A model generated the notes under the pieces. The model searched no databases. It saw only the letters and a list, made by a program, of their open reading frames with translations, and was not told where the DNA came from. The position numbers and the translations under genes were made by a program. Shown here piece after piece: positions 1 to 8,836 of a stretch of DNA of 64,000 nucleotides (the stretch's first letter is position 1; the number at the start of each line of letters is the position of its first letter). Source of the DNA: Sphingomonas sp. (GTDB lineage: Bacteria > Pseudomonadota > Alphaproteobacteria > Sphingomonadales > Sphingomonadaceae); assembly GCF_025362505.1 (NCBI RefSeq), contig NZ_JANYGG010000067.1:1-64000 (forward strand), written 5' to 3'.

Positions 1-75
1 CCTGCCGTGACTCTTGGGAAAATACGGCTCAAGCCGCGCCATCTGCTCGTCCGTCAGCCAGTACAGGTTGCTCAT
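1..75 (-). CDS. IS5-family transposase, N-terminal fragment
   Basis: The complementary strand from 75 leftward reads MSNLYWLTDEQMARL and then EPYFPKSHG, the typical start of IS5-family (DDE) transposases common in sphingomonads. Only 25 codons are present because the gene runs off the window edge. The start ATG (75-73) sits downstream of a purine-rich stretch. The catalytic part is outside the window, so intactness cannot be judged. Confidence 0.8.
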   Translation of the reverse strand, partial: MSNLYWLTDEQMARLEPYFPKSHGR

Positions 76-136
76 GCTCCGTCTCCTTGCGGAGCCTGAA
101 TCAGATCGCGCCTCTCAAATCAATGGGTCCTGACCC
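1..136 (-). mobile_element. Right end of an IS5-family insertion sequence (partial)
   Basis: The first 136 bases are the end of an insertion sequence whose body lies to the left of the window. The sequence shows the first 25 codons of a leftward transposase, a short leader, and at 125-136 the terminal motif GGGTCCTGACCC. That motif is followed by TAG, so CTAG at 136-139 could be the duplicated target (IS5-type elements favour YTAR-like targets). The exact outer end is inferred from the motif and the target; the left end and second copy of the target are not visible. It abuts the reading frame of the GGDEF-EAL protein. Confidence 0.75.
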
Positions 137-3100
137 TAGCCCGATAGAAGCATCGCTGATCCTGAAAGCCTATGAGGAGTCTTGCCAAGGCTGGTTTTGG
201 GCGACCGATGCGAGCGGTTGCCTGACCTATCTGACCGACCGGATCGTTCCGCTTCTGACCGACCAGCCCGACACCATGATTGGCGCGCCGCTCGCCGACC
301 TGTTCGTCAAGGGGGATGAGGGAACCGGTGCGGGTCGGAACCTGCCGTTCATGCTCACCAAGCAATCCAAATTCGAGAAGCTCATCGTGCGGGCCGCGGT
401 CGCGCATGACCCGCGCTTGTGGTCGGTCTCCGGAACTCCCCAGTTCGACGCGCAAGGCCAGTTTACCGGCTTCCGTGGCAGCGGTGTGGACATCACGGAG
501 CAGCGTAAATCGTCCGAACGCGCGTCGCGATTGGCGATGCACGATTCGTTGACGGGCCTGCCCAATCGACTGCGGATGGCGGAAGTCCTGGAAGCCAACC
601 TCAACGGAACGGACATCCACAAGCGGCCTTGCGCCGTGCTGATGCTCGATCTCGATCGATTCAAACAGGTCAATGACACGTTGGGCCATCCGGCCGGTGA
701 TGCCCTGCTCAAGCAGGTCGCCGATCGGCTCTTCAGAATTGTTGGCGACAAGAAACGCATCTTCCGGCTTGGCGGTGACGAATTCCAGGTGATCCTGCGC
801 GATTGCAGTGATCGTGACGTCGTGCTTCAACTCGGCAACAAGATCATTGCAAGCCTGTCGCAACCTTATTCGATCGAAGGCAGCCGGTGCATCATCGGCG
901 CCTCGATCGGGATTGCGGTGAGCCCGATCGACGGACGAAACAGCGACGACCTCATCCGCAACGCCGATCTCGCGCTTTACGCGGCCAAAGGCAGTGGACG
1001 CGGTTGTGTCAGCTTTTTTTCAAGTGACCTGCTGCAGGCGGCCGAAGACAAGCGCGTGCTTGAAGAGGATCTCCGCGATGCGCTCGAAAAAGGCGAAATT
1101 CACGTTTTCTATCAGCCAATCGTAAACGCCAGAAACAATGTGACGACGGGCGTTGAGGCGCTTGTCCGCTGGCACCACCCGGAGCGAGGATCAATTTCGC
1201 CTGCCCTGTTCATTCCGATCGCCGAGGAAGCCAATCTGATCGGCCCATTGGGCGAGTGGATCCTGCGCAAGGCATGCGAAGATGCGGCAAGCTGGCCGGG
1301 CAAGCTGAGGGTCGCGGTCAACGTGTCGCCGATCCAGTTCACGAGCGGATCCTTGCCGTCGATCGTGACATCGGCGCTGGCTTCATCCGGGCTTTCTCCC
1401 GATCGGCTCGAGCTGGAGATTACCGAAGGCGTCTTCCTCAGCGATTCGGCGGCGGCCGACACGGTGTTTGCTTCGCTCAAGCAAATCGGTGTGCGGCTTG
1501 CGCTCGACGACTTTGGCACCGGTTATTCGTCGCTCGGCTACCTGAGGACGGCACCATTCGACAAGATCAAGATCGACCAGAGCTTCGTGCGAGCGGCAAC
1601 GCTTCCCGGGTCTCGTAACGGCGCGATCATCGCGGCCATCGTCGCCTTGGCCGAAGCGCTGGGAATGGAGACGACCGCCGAAGGCATCGAGTCTCATGAT
1701 CAGCTCGCACTCATCCAGAGTCTTCGGGTCAGTCACGTCCAGGGTTATATTTACAGCCAGGCAATTGCCTCCGACGAATTGAAGGAACGGCTTGAGACGG
1801 GCGAGTGGATCATTCCTCCGACCGGTCCGACCAAACAGCGCAGCGACCGCCTTTCCATGTATCGGACAGTTCGGGCAATTTTCGGCAATCACTATCGTTC
1901 GGTCCTGATCCGCAATCTGTCCGAAACGGGAGCGCTGGTCGAAGGGCTCGATGATGTTCCGTTTGGCAGTCAGCTGATCATTGATTTTGGCGAAGGGCAC
2001 CTCGCCTGTGCCACGATCAATCGATCTCGCAATCGCCAGCAGGGTCTCGTGTTTGAACAGGCCTTGGTGAGTGACGGCCGTGGCGGACTGCGGACCGCCA
2101 TGCCGGTGTCTCCCTATACGCTTCAGACGGCGGGACTGCCGGCTTTTGGCAACGTGGAACGCCCGCCGGTTCCCCAGCCAGACAATTCGTCGGCCATGGA
2201 GTCCCTGCGCTCAAAGCTTGGTCTGGCGCCCTCGCGAGCTCCCGTTCCGACCGGTGACGCGAATGGCGCCGGACCGGTCGCGAGTCGCCAGGCATTGGCT
2301 CGCGGCACGGGTCATGGAAACCCCGGCACTGATGGCATTGGTGGTCTTCCGACCGTCGTGGTCCTGGCTGAACAATATCTCGATCAGGTGCGCGGCGACA
2401 CTAGCCGGCATGCCAGTGATTCGCACTGCCTGCACAATCACATCCTGCCCAGTTTCGGTCACATGCGCCCTGATCAACTGGCACCGTCGATGATCGCGAA
2501 TTGGCTCGCCACCAAATCCGAAGAGGAGGATCTTGAGCCGTCCACGGTCACCCGGCTGCAGGCCATCTTAGGGCAATTATATGTGCAGGCCATGCAATGG
2601 GGGTGCGTAAATGGCCTTCGCGATGGCCTTCAAGTCACTTCGGCGCGTGGCAGTCGCGATGTCCACGAACGCCCGTTGACCCGCGACGAGATCGGTCGGT
2701 TGAAGGAAGCCGCGGAAGCCAGCGCCAACCCGCAGCTCAAGCATATCGTCGCGCTGTTGATCCTCACCCGGGTCCGACAACGCGATTTGCTCGAAGCCCG
2801 CTGGGATCAGATCGACCTCGACGCAGGCGTGTGGGTCATTCCATCGGCAAAGGCCGGCAAGGAACGACGCGTCGAGCTATCGCGAGAGGCAATCGAGATT
2901 ATTCGCAAATTGCCGCGATGGGAGAAATGCTCCTACCTCCTCGCCAACCCGGTCACTCAAAAGCCTTATCGCTCGTTCCTCAACAGCTGGGACACCGTCA
3001 GAATAAAAGCGGATCTGGTCGATGTTGAAATCGACGATCTACGCTTCTGCAATGTCGAGAATGACAATCATTCTCCAGTTTCAGCTAATCAGTTTCCGGT

Positions 3101-3173
3101 TCGTCAGTTAAAAGCGATTACCGATAATTTCTCTCGTCCCGCCAGGCGCAAGTCAACCGCCGCGAAAAGTTGA
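87..3173 (+). CDS. PAS-GGDEF-EAL-PilZ protein with tyrosine-recombinase-like C-terminus
   Basis: A 1028-residue frame with an unusual domain series. A PAS-like sensor (about 15-140) precedes a GGDEF domain (about 145-310; GGDEF at 229-233, no RxxD inhibitory site in front) and an EAL domain (about 330-575; EAL at 357-359, DDFGTGYSS from 474), so both cyclic-di-GMP synthesis and hydrolysis motifs are kept. A PilZ-like domain (about 583-665, NLSETG near 609) could bind cyclic-di-GMP. After a Pro/Gly-rich linker (about 680-750) come a core-binding-like segment (755-835) and a catalytic-like segment (864-990) of tyrosine recombinases. It has Arg897 in TRVRQRD, a lysine in SAKAGK and DDLR at 983-986, but the first active-site His is replaced and no terminal Tyr follows, so recombination activity is unlikely. 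The frame starts at TTG 87, or at ATG 123 inside the insertion sequence, so the native start and promoter were probably lost. Confidence 0.8.
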   Translation: MRSLNQIAPLKSMGPDPSPIEASLILKAYEESCQGWFWATDASGCLTYLTDRIVPLLTDQPDTMIGAPLADLFVKGDEGTGAGRNLPFMLTKQSKFEKLIVRAAVAHDPRLWSVSGTPQFDAQGQFTGFRGSGVDITEQRKSSERASRLAMHDSLTGLPNRLRMAEVLEANLNGTDIHKRPCAVLMLDLDRFKQVNDTLGHPAGDALLKQVADRLFRIVGDKKRIFRLGGDEFQVILRDCSDRDVVLQLGNKIIASLSQPYSIEGSRCIIGASIGIAVSPIDGRNSDDLIRNADLALYAAKGSGRGCVSFFSSDLLQAAEDKRVLEEDLRDALEKGEIHVFYQPIVNARNNVTTGVEALVRWHHPERGSISPALFIPIAEEANLIGPLGEWILRKACEDAASWPGKLRVAVNVSPIQFTSGSLPSIVTSALASSGLSPDRLELEITEGVFLSDSAAADTVFASLKQIGVRLALDDFGTGYSSLGYLRTAPFDKIKIDQSFVRAATLPGSRNGAIIAAIVALAEALGMETTAEGIESHDQLALIQSLRVSHVQGYIYSQAIASDELKERLETGEWIIPPTGPTKQRSDRLSMYRTVRAIFGNHYRSVLIRNLSETGALVEGLDDVPFGSQLIIDFGEGHLACATINRSRNRQQGLVFEQALVSDGRGGLRTAMPVSPYTLQTAGLPAFGNVERPPVPQPDNSSAMESLRSKLGLAPSRAPVPTGDANGAGPVASRQALARGTGHGNPGTDGIGGLPTVVVLAEQYLDQVRGDTSRHASDSHCLHNHILPSFGHMRPDQLAPSMIANWLATKSEEEDLEPSTVTRLQAILGQLYVQAMQWGCVNGLRDGLQVTSARGSRDVHERPLTRDEIGRLKEAAEASANPQLKHIVALLILTRVRQRDLLEARWDQIDLDAGVWVIPSAKAGKERRVELSREAIEIIRKLPRWEKCSYLLANPVTQKPYRSFLNSWDTVRIKADLVDVEIDDLRFCNVENDNHSPVSANQFPVRQLKAITDNFSRPARRKSTAAKS

Positions 3174-3280
3174 CGTCGCAAGCGGTATTCGTCGGCTCGC
3201 TCTTCACATAATAATTAATCTATATTAGTAAATTTGCTCTTCCCGACCACGGTATGGGCAAAGTTCGAAAAGATCGAAGA
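3174..3280. other. AT-rich gap between convergent genes
   Basis: About 107 bases between the ends of the cyclic-di-GMP gene and the penicillin-binding protein gene. The stretch around 3208-3236 is markedly AT-rich compared with its surroundings. A short inverted repeat TTCGA-AAAGA-TCGAA lies near 3263-3277. It lacks a clear run of T, so I do not call a terminator. Confidence 0.4.
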
Positions 3281-5293
3281 TTACAGTCCCCCGAGCAGCC
3301 GGTCGATCGTCTTGGCGAGGTCGCGCAGCACCTTGGTCCCGTCGCTCCACTCGGGTGGCAGCGGTGACTCACTAGGCTCGGGTGGCGCGACCGGCTGCGG
3401 CACGTGGAACGCCTCGGGCAACAACGGGCCGGCGCGCCGATCGATGCTCAGCGCCGGCGCCATGAAGCTCTTCCAGATCGCCGCCGGCAGCGTCCCGCCA
3501 CTGACCTTCCCGAGCGACTTGTTGTCGTCCCGACCGACCCACACCCCGACCACCAGGTCGCCCGCGAAGCCGACGAACAGCGCGTCGCGATTGTCCTGGC
3601 TCGTCCCGGTCTTGCCAAACGTCGGCACACTCAGCGCGGCCCGCTTGCCGGTGCCCTCGTTGGCCGCCGACCACAGCAGGTCGAGCATCGGCGCCCAGTC
3701 TCGGTTGGGGTCGAGCCGCCCGTCGCGCTCGAGCAGGCCCGAGAACATCGAACGCGGCGCATCGCCCTTCACCGGCAGCCCGCGCGGGCTCACCGGATAG
3801 CGTCCCCCGGCAACCGCGGCATAGGCCGAGGTCAACTCGATCAGGCTTGTGCCCGACGCGCCGAGCGACAGGCTCGGCCGGTCGGCGAGCGCGCTGCCGA
3901 TTCCGAGCTCGCGTGCGGCACGGATGATGTTCGCCCGCCCGACGCGCTCGGCGAGCCGCACTGTCGCCGCGTTCGACGAGCGCGCGAACGCCTCGCGCAT
4001 CGTGATCCGCCCGCGATAGACGCCGTCGCTGTTGACCGGCTTCCAGCCATCGATGGTGACCGGCGTATCCTCGATGATCGTGTCGGGCGTGTAGCCGGCG
4101 CGCAACGCGGCGAGGTAGACGAACAGCTTGAACGCCGACCCCGGCTGTCGCCGCGCCTGCGTCGCGCGGTTGAACGGCGAATCCCGGTAGCTCTTGCCGC
4201 CGACCATCGCGACCACCTCGCCGGTTGGCCGCATCGCGACCAGCGCGACCTGCGCATCGCCGACCGGTGACCCGTTGATCGCGCGGATCGCCAGCCGCTG
4301 AAGCGCCGGGTCGAGCGTCGTTGGCACCGTCACCTGGCCGTAATCGGCGGTGAAACTGGCCTGCGCAGCGGGTGCGACCCAGTCGGCGAAATAGGTCCCG
4401 GTTGGCACTCGACTATCGACCCCGACCGGACGCGCGAGCCTGGTCGCGCGCGCTCGACCCGCAGTGATGACCTTGGTCTCCACCATCTCGGCGAGCACCA
4501 GCCGGCTCCGCGCCTGGGCGGCGGCGAGGTGCTGCGTCGGGGCAAGTCGTGACGGCGCCTGGACCATCCCGGCGAACATCGCCGATTGCGCAAGGCTCAG
4601 CTGCTGCGGCTCGCGCCCGAAATAATGGTGCGCGGCGGCGCGCAGGCCATAGACGCCATCACCGAAATATACCGACGACAGATAGCGTGAGAGAATCTCC
4701 TGCTTGGTCAGCCACGCCTCGAGCCAGAAGGCGATGATCACCTCCTGCGCCTTGCGCTTGAGGCTGCGGTCCGACGACAGGAAGCTGGTCTTGGCGAGCT
4801 GCTGGGTGATCGTCGACCCGCCCTCGCGCACGCCGCCAGCCCGGATGTTGGCGACCATCGCGCGCGCGATCCCGCGGGGGTCGATCCCCCAGTGCGAATA
4901 GAAGCGCCGGTCCTCGATTGCGACGAACGCCGCCGGGGTCAGCGGGTTCAGCTTCGTCACGTCAACTGGCGCGTCCTTGACCGCGCCGCGCCGCGCGATC
5001 GGCTCACCATTGTCGGCGACGATCAGCATCGCCGGCGCCGGCAACGGTTCGAGCGCCCGCGACAAGGGCGCGGTGATCACCAGCCACAGGATGGTGATGA
5101 GGAACAGCGCGAAGAAGGCATAGGCGCCGTATTTGAGCACCCGCCGGCGGCGCAGGCGGCGCACGGCCCGGGCGACCGGATCGATCGGGGGACGTCCATC
5201 GCCCGGCGGCGGCGCAGGCGCGAGCGGATCGGGCAGGTCCTCGACGTTGGTCCCACCGCGCCGCCAGATCTGATCGCTGTCCGCCATCGTCAT
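3281..5293 (-). CDS. Penicillin-binding protein 1A family (bifunctional class A)
   Basis: Membrane-anchored peptidoglycan synthase that polymerises glycan from lipid II and cross-links the peptides. The 670-residue protein has a cytoplasmic Pro-rich and Arg-rich N-terminus, one membrane segment (about 55-75), a GT51 glycosyltransferase domain with EDRRFYSHWG (catalytic Glu127) and GGSTITQQLAK (158-168), and a transpeptidase domain with SAFK (386-389), SSN (439-441) and KTGTS (561-565). All catalytic motifs are present. It is shorter than E. coli PBP1a and lacks an obvious OB insert, closer to PbpC/Pbp1-like forms of alphaproteobacteria. It is divergent from the solute-binding lipoprotein gene at 5402. 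Confidence 0.92.
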   Translation of the reverse strand: MTMADSDQIWRRGGTNVEDLPDPLAPAPPPGDGRPPIDPVARAVRRLRRRRVLKYGAYAFFALFLITILWLVITAPLSRALEPLPAPAMLIVADNGEPIARRGAVKDAPVDVTKLNPLTPAAFVAIEDRRFYSHWGIDPRGIARAMVANIRAGGVREGGSTITQQLAKTSFLSSDRSLKRKAQEVIIAFWLEAWLTKQEILSRYLSSVYFGDGVYGLRAAAHHYFGREPQQLSLAQSAMFAGMVQAPSRLAPTQHLAAAQARSRLVLAEMVETKVITAGRARATRLARPVGVDSRVPTGTYFADWVAPAAQASFTADYGQVTVPTTLDPALQRLAIRAINGSPVGDAQVALVAMRPTGEVVAMVGGKSYRDSPFNRATQARRQPGSAFKLFVYLAALRAGYTPDTIIEDTPVTIDGWKPVNSDGVYRGRITMREAFARSSNAATVRLAERVGRANIIRAARELGIGSALADRPSLSLGASGTSLIELTSAYAAVAGGRYPVSPRGLPVKGDAPRSMFSGLLERDGRLDPNRDWAPMLDLLWSAANEGTGKRAALSVPTFGKTGTSQDNRDALFVGFAGDLVVGVWVGRDDNKSLGKVSGGTLPAAIWKSFMAPALSIDRRAGPLLPEAFHVPQPVAPPEPSESPLPPEWSDGTKVLRDLAKTIDRLLGGL

Positions 5294-5401
5294 CCTTGAT
5301 CGAACGGCGCCCGTCAGGTGCCACTGCCTTAGTCCAGTAAAACAGTTGGTCCGCTATATCCAGACGGTTGATGAACCGCGCATTGCGGCTAAACCCGTCA
5401 G

Positions 5402-6889
5402 ATGCCCCGCCGGTCCCGCCTTGCCTCAACGTTGCTCCTGCTTGGCGCGGTCGCGGCGCTCGGCGCCTGCCACCGCGCCAAGACCGGCTCGATCGACGTC
5501 ACGGTGATCGGCGACACTCCAAAGTTCGCCGACCCGGCGGCGGGAACGCTGTCGAACGCCGACGCGCTCTTGCTCGCCAGCGCGGCGCAGGGGCTCGTGC
5601 GGTTCGACGCGCGCGGCCAGATCGACCAAGGGCTCGCCGAGCGGTGGAACGTCAGCGACGACGGCCTCAGCTACATCTTCCGGCTGGAATCGGGGAAATG
5701 GCCGTCAGGGCGCAAGATCGACGGGCGCGAGGTGGCGCGGATCCTCAATCGGGTACGTCGCTCGAATGGCCTCAACACACTGAAGGACACGGTCGGGGCG
5801 ATCGACGAGATCGTCGCGATGACCGACCGCGTGATCGAAATCAGGCTGAGCGCCCCGCGCCCGAACCTGCTCCAGCTGCTCGCCCAACCTGAATTCGCGA
5901 TTTTCCGCGCGAACGACGATGAGACCGAGGGCAGCGGCCCCTTCATGCTGTTGCCATCGAAGCCCGAAGAACCGCTCCACTTGCGCCGAATGACCCCGGG
6001 CTCGGATGGCGACGAGGAGGTGCGCGAAGACGTCCACCTCGCCGGGCTCCCGGCGCCGTCGGCAGTCGCGCGCTTCAAGGCCGGCGACGGCGACGCGGTG
6101 TTCGGCGGGAATTTCTCCGACCTACCGGTCGTCCGGATGATCGGCGTACCCCGCGGCACGCTGCGTTTCGACCCGGTCGCGGGATTGTTCGCGCTCGTTC
6201 CCGGTCGTGCCGGCGGGCCGCTTGCCGACAAGGCGCTGCGCAGCCTGATTGCGCGGGCGATCGACCGGGACGCGCTGGTCTCGTCGTTCGACGTCGACGG
6301 CCTCACGTCACGCACCACGCTCTTCCAGCCAGGCCTCGAGGGAATTGGCGACATCGCGCCGCCGGCCTGGGCCGCCGTCCCGCTAGCACAGCGCCGGCCC
6401 GCGCTGATCACCGACGCGAACCGCCTGTTCGGAAAGAAACCCCGGCCGGAACTGACGATCAGCCTGCCGGCGGGACCGGGATCGACACTGCTGTTCAACC
6501 GGCTGGCCGCCGACCTCGCGCCGCTCGGACTGAAATTGGTCCCCGCTCCTGCAGGCGCCCCGGTCGACCTGAAGCTGATTGATGAGGTCGCGCCGTCCAG
6601 CTCGCCCGCATGGTTCGTGCGCCGTCTGCGGTGCGATCGTGTGCCCTTGTGCGATCCGGACATCGACGCGCTCAGCGACGCGGCGCGCACAACCATGTCG
6701 CCCCAGCAGCGCGCCCAGTTGTTGGTGCTGGCGGCACAGCGGATCGATGCCGAAAATCTGCTGATCCCGCTGGCCGCGCCGATCCGCTGGTCCCTGGTGT
6801 CGGCCGACGCGCCGGGCTTTGGCGAGAACCGTTTCGGTCGCCACACGTTGGTTGCGCTGGGCACCAAGCCCATCAGAGGAAAAGAGTGA
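5402..6889 (+). CDS. Family 5 extracellular solute-binding lipoprotein
   Basis: Likely periplasmic substrate-binding protein of the peptide/nickel (SBP_bac_5) type. The 495-residue product begins with a basic, hydrophobic signal ending in a lipobox (ALGAC, Cys23), so it should be a lipoprotein. The next part contains the family pattern of a predicted slot followed by LAERWNVSDDGLSYIFRL, typical of oligopeptide-binding proteins. No permease or ATPase genes lie nearby, so the ligand and partner transporter are unknown. It is followed after one base by the DUF4112 gene and probably shares its transcript. Confidence 0.8.
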   Translation: MPRRSRLASTLLLLGAVAALGACHRAKTGSIDVTVIGDTPKFADPAAGTLSNADALLLASAAQGLVRFDARGQIDQGLAERWNVSDDGLSYIFRLESGKWPSGRKIDGREVARILNRVRRSNGLNTLKDTVGAIDEIVAMTDRVIEIRLSAPRPNLLQLLAQPEFAIFRANDDETEGSGPFMLLPSKPEEPLHLRRMTPGSDGDEEVREDVHLAGLPAPSAVARFKAGDGDAVFGGNFSDLPVVRMIGVPRGTLRFDPVAGLFALVPGRAGGPLADKALRSLIARAIDRDALVSSFDVDGLTSRTTLFQPGLEGIGDIAPPAWAAVPLAQRRPALITDANRLFGKKPRPELTISLPAGPGSTLLFNRLAADLAPLGLKLVPAPAGAPVDLKLIDEVAPSSSPAWFVRRLRCDRVPLCDPDIDALSDAARTTMSPQQRAQLLVLAAQRIDAENLLIPLAAPIRWSLVSADAPGFGENRFGRHTLVALGTKPIRGKE

Positions 6890-6890
6890 C

Positions 6891-7286
6891 ATGGCCCAGC
6901 CGCTGACCAGGATAAACAGGCTGGGATCGAGCGATCCCCGGGCTGTCCGCCAACGCGTCGAGGCGATGGAGAAATTGCTCGAGGGGCTGATCACCATCCC
7001 CGGCACCAACCGCAAGTTCGGGCTCGACGTGATCCTGGACCTGGTGCCCGTCGCCGGCGATGTCGCGGCGGCGGCGCTCGGCAGCTACATGATCTGGGAA
7101 GCGCGCAACCTCGGCATGTCGAAAACCAAGATGGCGCGCATGGCGGGAACGGTCGGGTTCGATTTCCTGCTCGGGCTGATCCCGTTCATCGGCGCGGTGC
7201 CGGATTTCTTTTACCGGTCGAACAGCATCAATCTAAGACGCATCAAGCGCCATCTCGATCGATATCATCCACCGGCGGAGCGATAG
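6891..7286 (+). CDS. DUF4112 membrane protein
   Basis: A 131-residue protein with the DUF4112 pattern: GLDVILDLVPVAGDVAAAALG and, further on, GFDFLLGLIPFIGAVPDFFY, two hydrophobic hairpins separated by a basic loop. Function is unknown. I chose ATG 6891 over the upstream in-frame start at 6819 because the latter lies inside the preceding gene, because the domain starts after 6891, and because a purine-rich GAGGAAAAGAG precedes it. It sits one base after the solute-binding protein stop and converges with the polymerase-like gene on the other strand. Confidence 0.82.
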   Translation: MAQPLTRINRLGSSDPRAVRQRVEAMEKLLEGLITIPGTNRKFGLDVILDLVPVAGDVAAAALGSYMIWEARNLGMSKTKMARMAGTVGFDFLLGLIPFIGAVPDFFYRSNSINLRRIKRHLDRYHPPAER

Positions 7287-7306
7287 CCACGTTGATCGGA
7301 TTCCGG

Positions 7307-8836
7307 TCAATGTCCTGTCTCGCCAACGGCGGACCTGCGCGCGCTCGGTAAAAGTGATCCAGCGATGCGCAATAAATAATAAAATACGGTATTTATAAGG
7401 ACCGGGATAACCAAGGCGGCCAAATAGTCCTTATCGAGGTTGAGTGACATCGCGAAGATAGAAAGCACGAAGGGGAACATAACCCAGTCTCCGTCCGCGA
7501 GTATATTTCGCGTAGCGATCGTCATCGCTCCAAAATAAATACCCAATGGCAGCACCAGCACCAAACTCCACCATCCTGCGTTCCAGTACAAATCTGCAAA
7601 CGTTGTGACGCCGATCTGGTTAACCGATTGAATTCCAAGCAACTGACTGAGAACTAAACCAGAATTCGATGTAATTGGTTTGTCCTGCCATAAAAATCTC
7701 GGAATGAACATATAGCCGGAGTTTTTCAGTTCATCCGATGGCAGCCCATTATCAAACTGAGAGATGACAAACGCTGCCGGCATAACATAGTCGACCCTGG
7801 CTATAGCAGGAATCTCTTCTCCGGGTAACTTCTCTCCGTTCATGTATTCCTGAGCGTAACCCAAACGTTCGCTCAGTGAAGCCTGACCGGACTGTCCGTG
7901 TTCCTGGAGATTTCGGATCCGCGTGTAGTTCGTCACCGGGTTGATGAGTGCGAACAGCGTGACGATCACCGCCGAACCGATGATAATTCGCCGGACGTTG
8001 ATTTTAAACGAAATAATCCCGAGCACTGCGATGAGCGCGGGATATAGTAACACGGACTTGTTGAGGCTGATGAGTGACAGGAAAGTCAGTGCGATCAGAC
8101 CGACCACCACCACGACCTTCGCCAGCAAGTTGCGGTCGAAATCTCGCCCGACAATAAACAGGCCGGTGAACTCAATGGCCTGGGCAACGCTGCCGATGCT
8201 CGAAGGAACTCGCCGGGAAAATTCAAATGTGTCCGCAATTGTCGCCAAGCTCGTAACAAAGAACCCGGCCAGGAATGTGATCAGCCCGACGTTGAAAGAA
8301 TGTGCGCCAAGGCTGGACAGGCGACGCCGCGCTCCTTGGTAAGCGAAAATGCGCAATCCAGCGGCAACGCCGATGAGCAACATGTCCATCCCGGTCAGCC
8401 ACACGAGATTTACCTTGGCCGCGTCGGCGACAGAAGTGACGAACAGATAGTCAATTCGCTCCCTGACGAAGTCGGGTGCGGCCACATCATAGAGGCTGCC
8501 TGCGCCCATCACTACCAGCGCGATCAGTCGCAATCCGAAGAGCGGCGTCAGCAGCGCGTTGCTTTCCTGCCTGACCATCATGAAATTGGCGATCGCTGCC
8601 GTGACCAGGATCGTCAGGGGGGCGATGACGTTCACGGCTGACTCGCCGCCAAGATGATAGAGTGCGGTGCACAGCAGGGTTACCGCCAGCATCACCGCGA
8701 TTTCCGGCATCAGCAGGGCGAGTTGCCGGGCTGCGAAGCTGCCCGGGTCGATGCCCCTGCCTTCACGCGCCGGGAAAGACGCGAACAATGTCGCCGCCGG
8801 ACTAGTCACCGCTGATCTTCGGTGCCCCGACATCAC
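7307..8836 (-). CDS. Multi-pass membrane protein, O-antigen/exopolysaccharide polymerase-like
   Basis: A 509-residue protein with roughly ten to twelve hydrophobic segments and one larger extracytoplasmic loop in its second half (about residues 300-400), as in Wzy-type or oligosaccharide-repeat polymerases. No short diagnostic motif is visible, so the assignment rests on topology. Its 3' half is clearly richer in A+T than its neighbours, and no other polysaccharide genes are adjacent. The start overlaps the end of nadA; GTG 8836, ATG 8833 or GTG 8809 are possible. Transfer from elsewhere is plausible but not proven. Confidence 0.6.
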   Translation of the reverse strand: MMSGHRRSAVTSPAATLFASFPAREGRGIDPGSFAARQLALLMPEIAVMLAVTLLCTALYHLGGESAVNVIAPLTILVTAAIANFMMVRQESNALLTPLFGLRLIALVVMGAGSLYDVAAPDFVRERIDYLFVTSVADAAKVNLVWLTGMDMLLIGVAAGLRIFAYQGARRRLSSLGAHSFNVGLITFLAGFFVTSLATIADTFEFSRRVPSSIGSVAQAIEFTGLFIVGRDFDRNLLAKVVVVVGLIALTFLSLISLNKSVLLYPALIAVLGIISFKINVRRIIIGSAVIVTLFALINPVTNYTRIRNLQEHGQSGQASLSERLGYAQEYMNGEKLPGEEIPAIARVDYVMPAAFVISQFDNGLPSDELKNSGYMFIPRFLWQDKPITSNSGLVLSQLLGIQSVNQIGVTTFADLYWNAGWWSLVLVLPLGIYFGAMTIATRNILADGDWVMFPFVLSIFAMSLNLDKDYLAALVIPVLINTVFYYLLRIAGSLLPSARRSAVGETGH

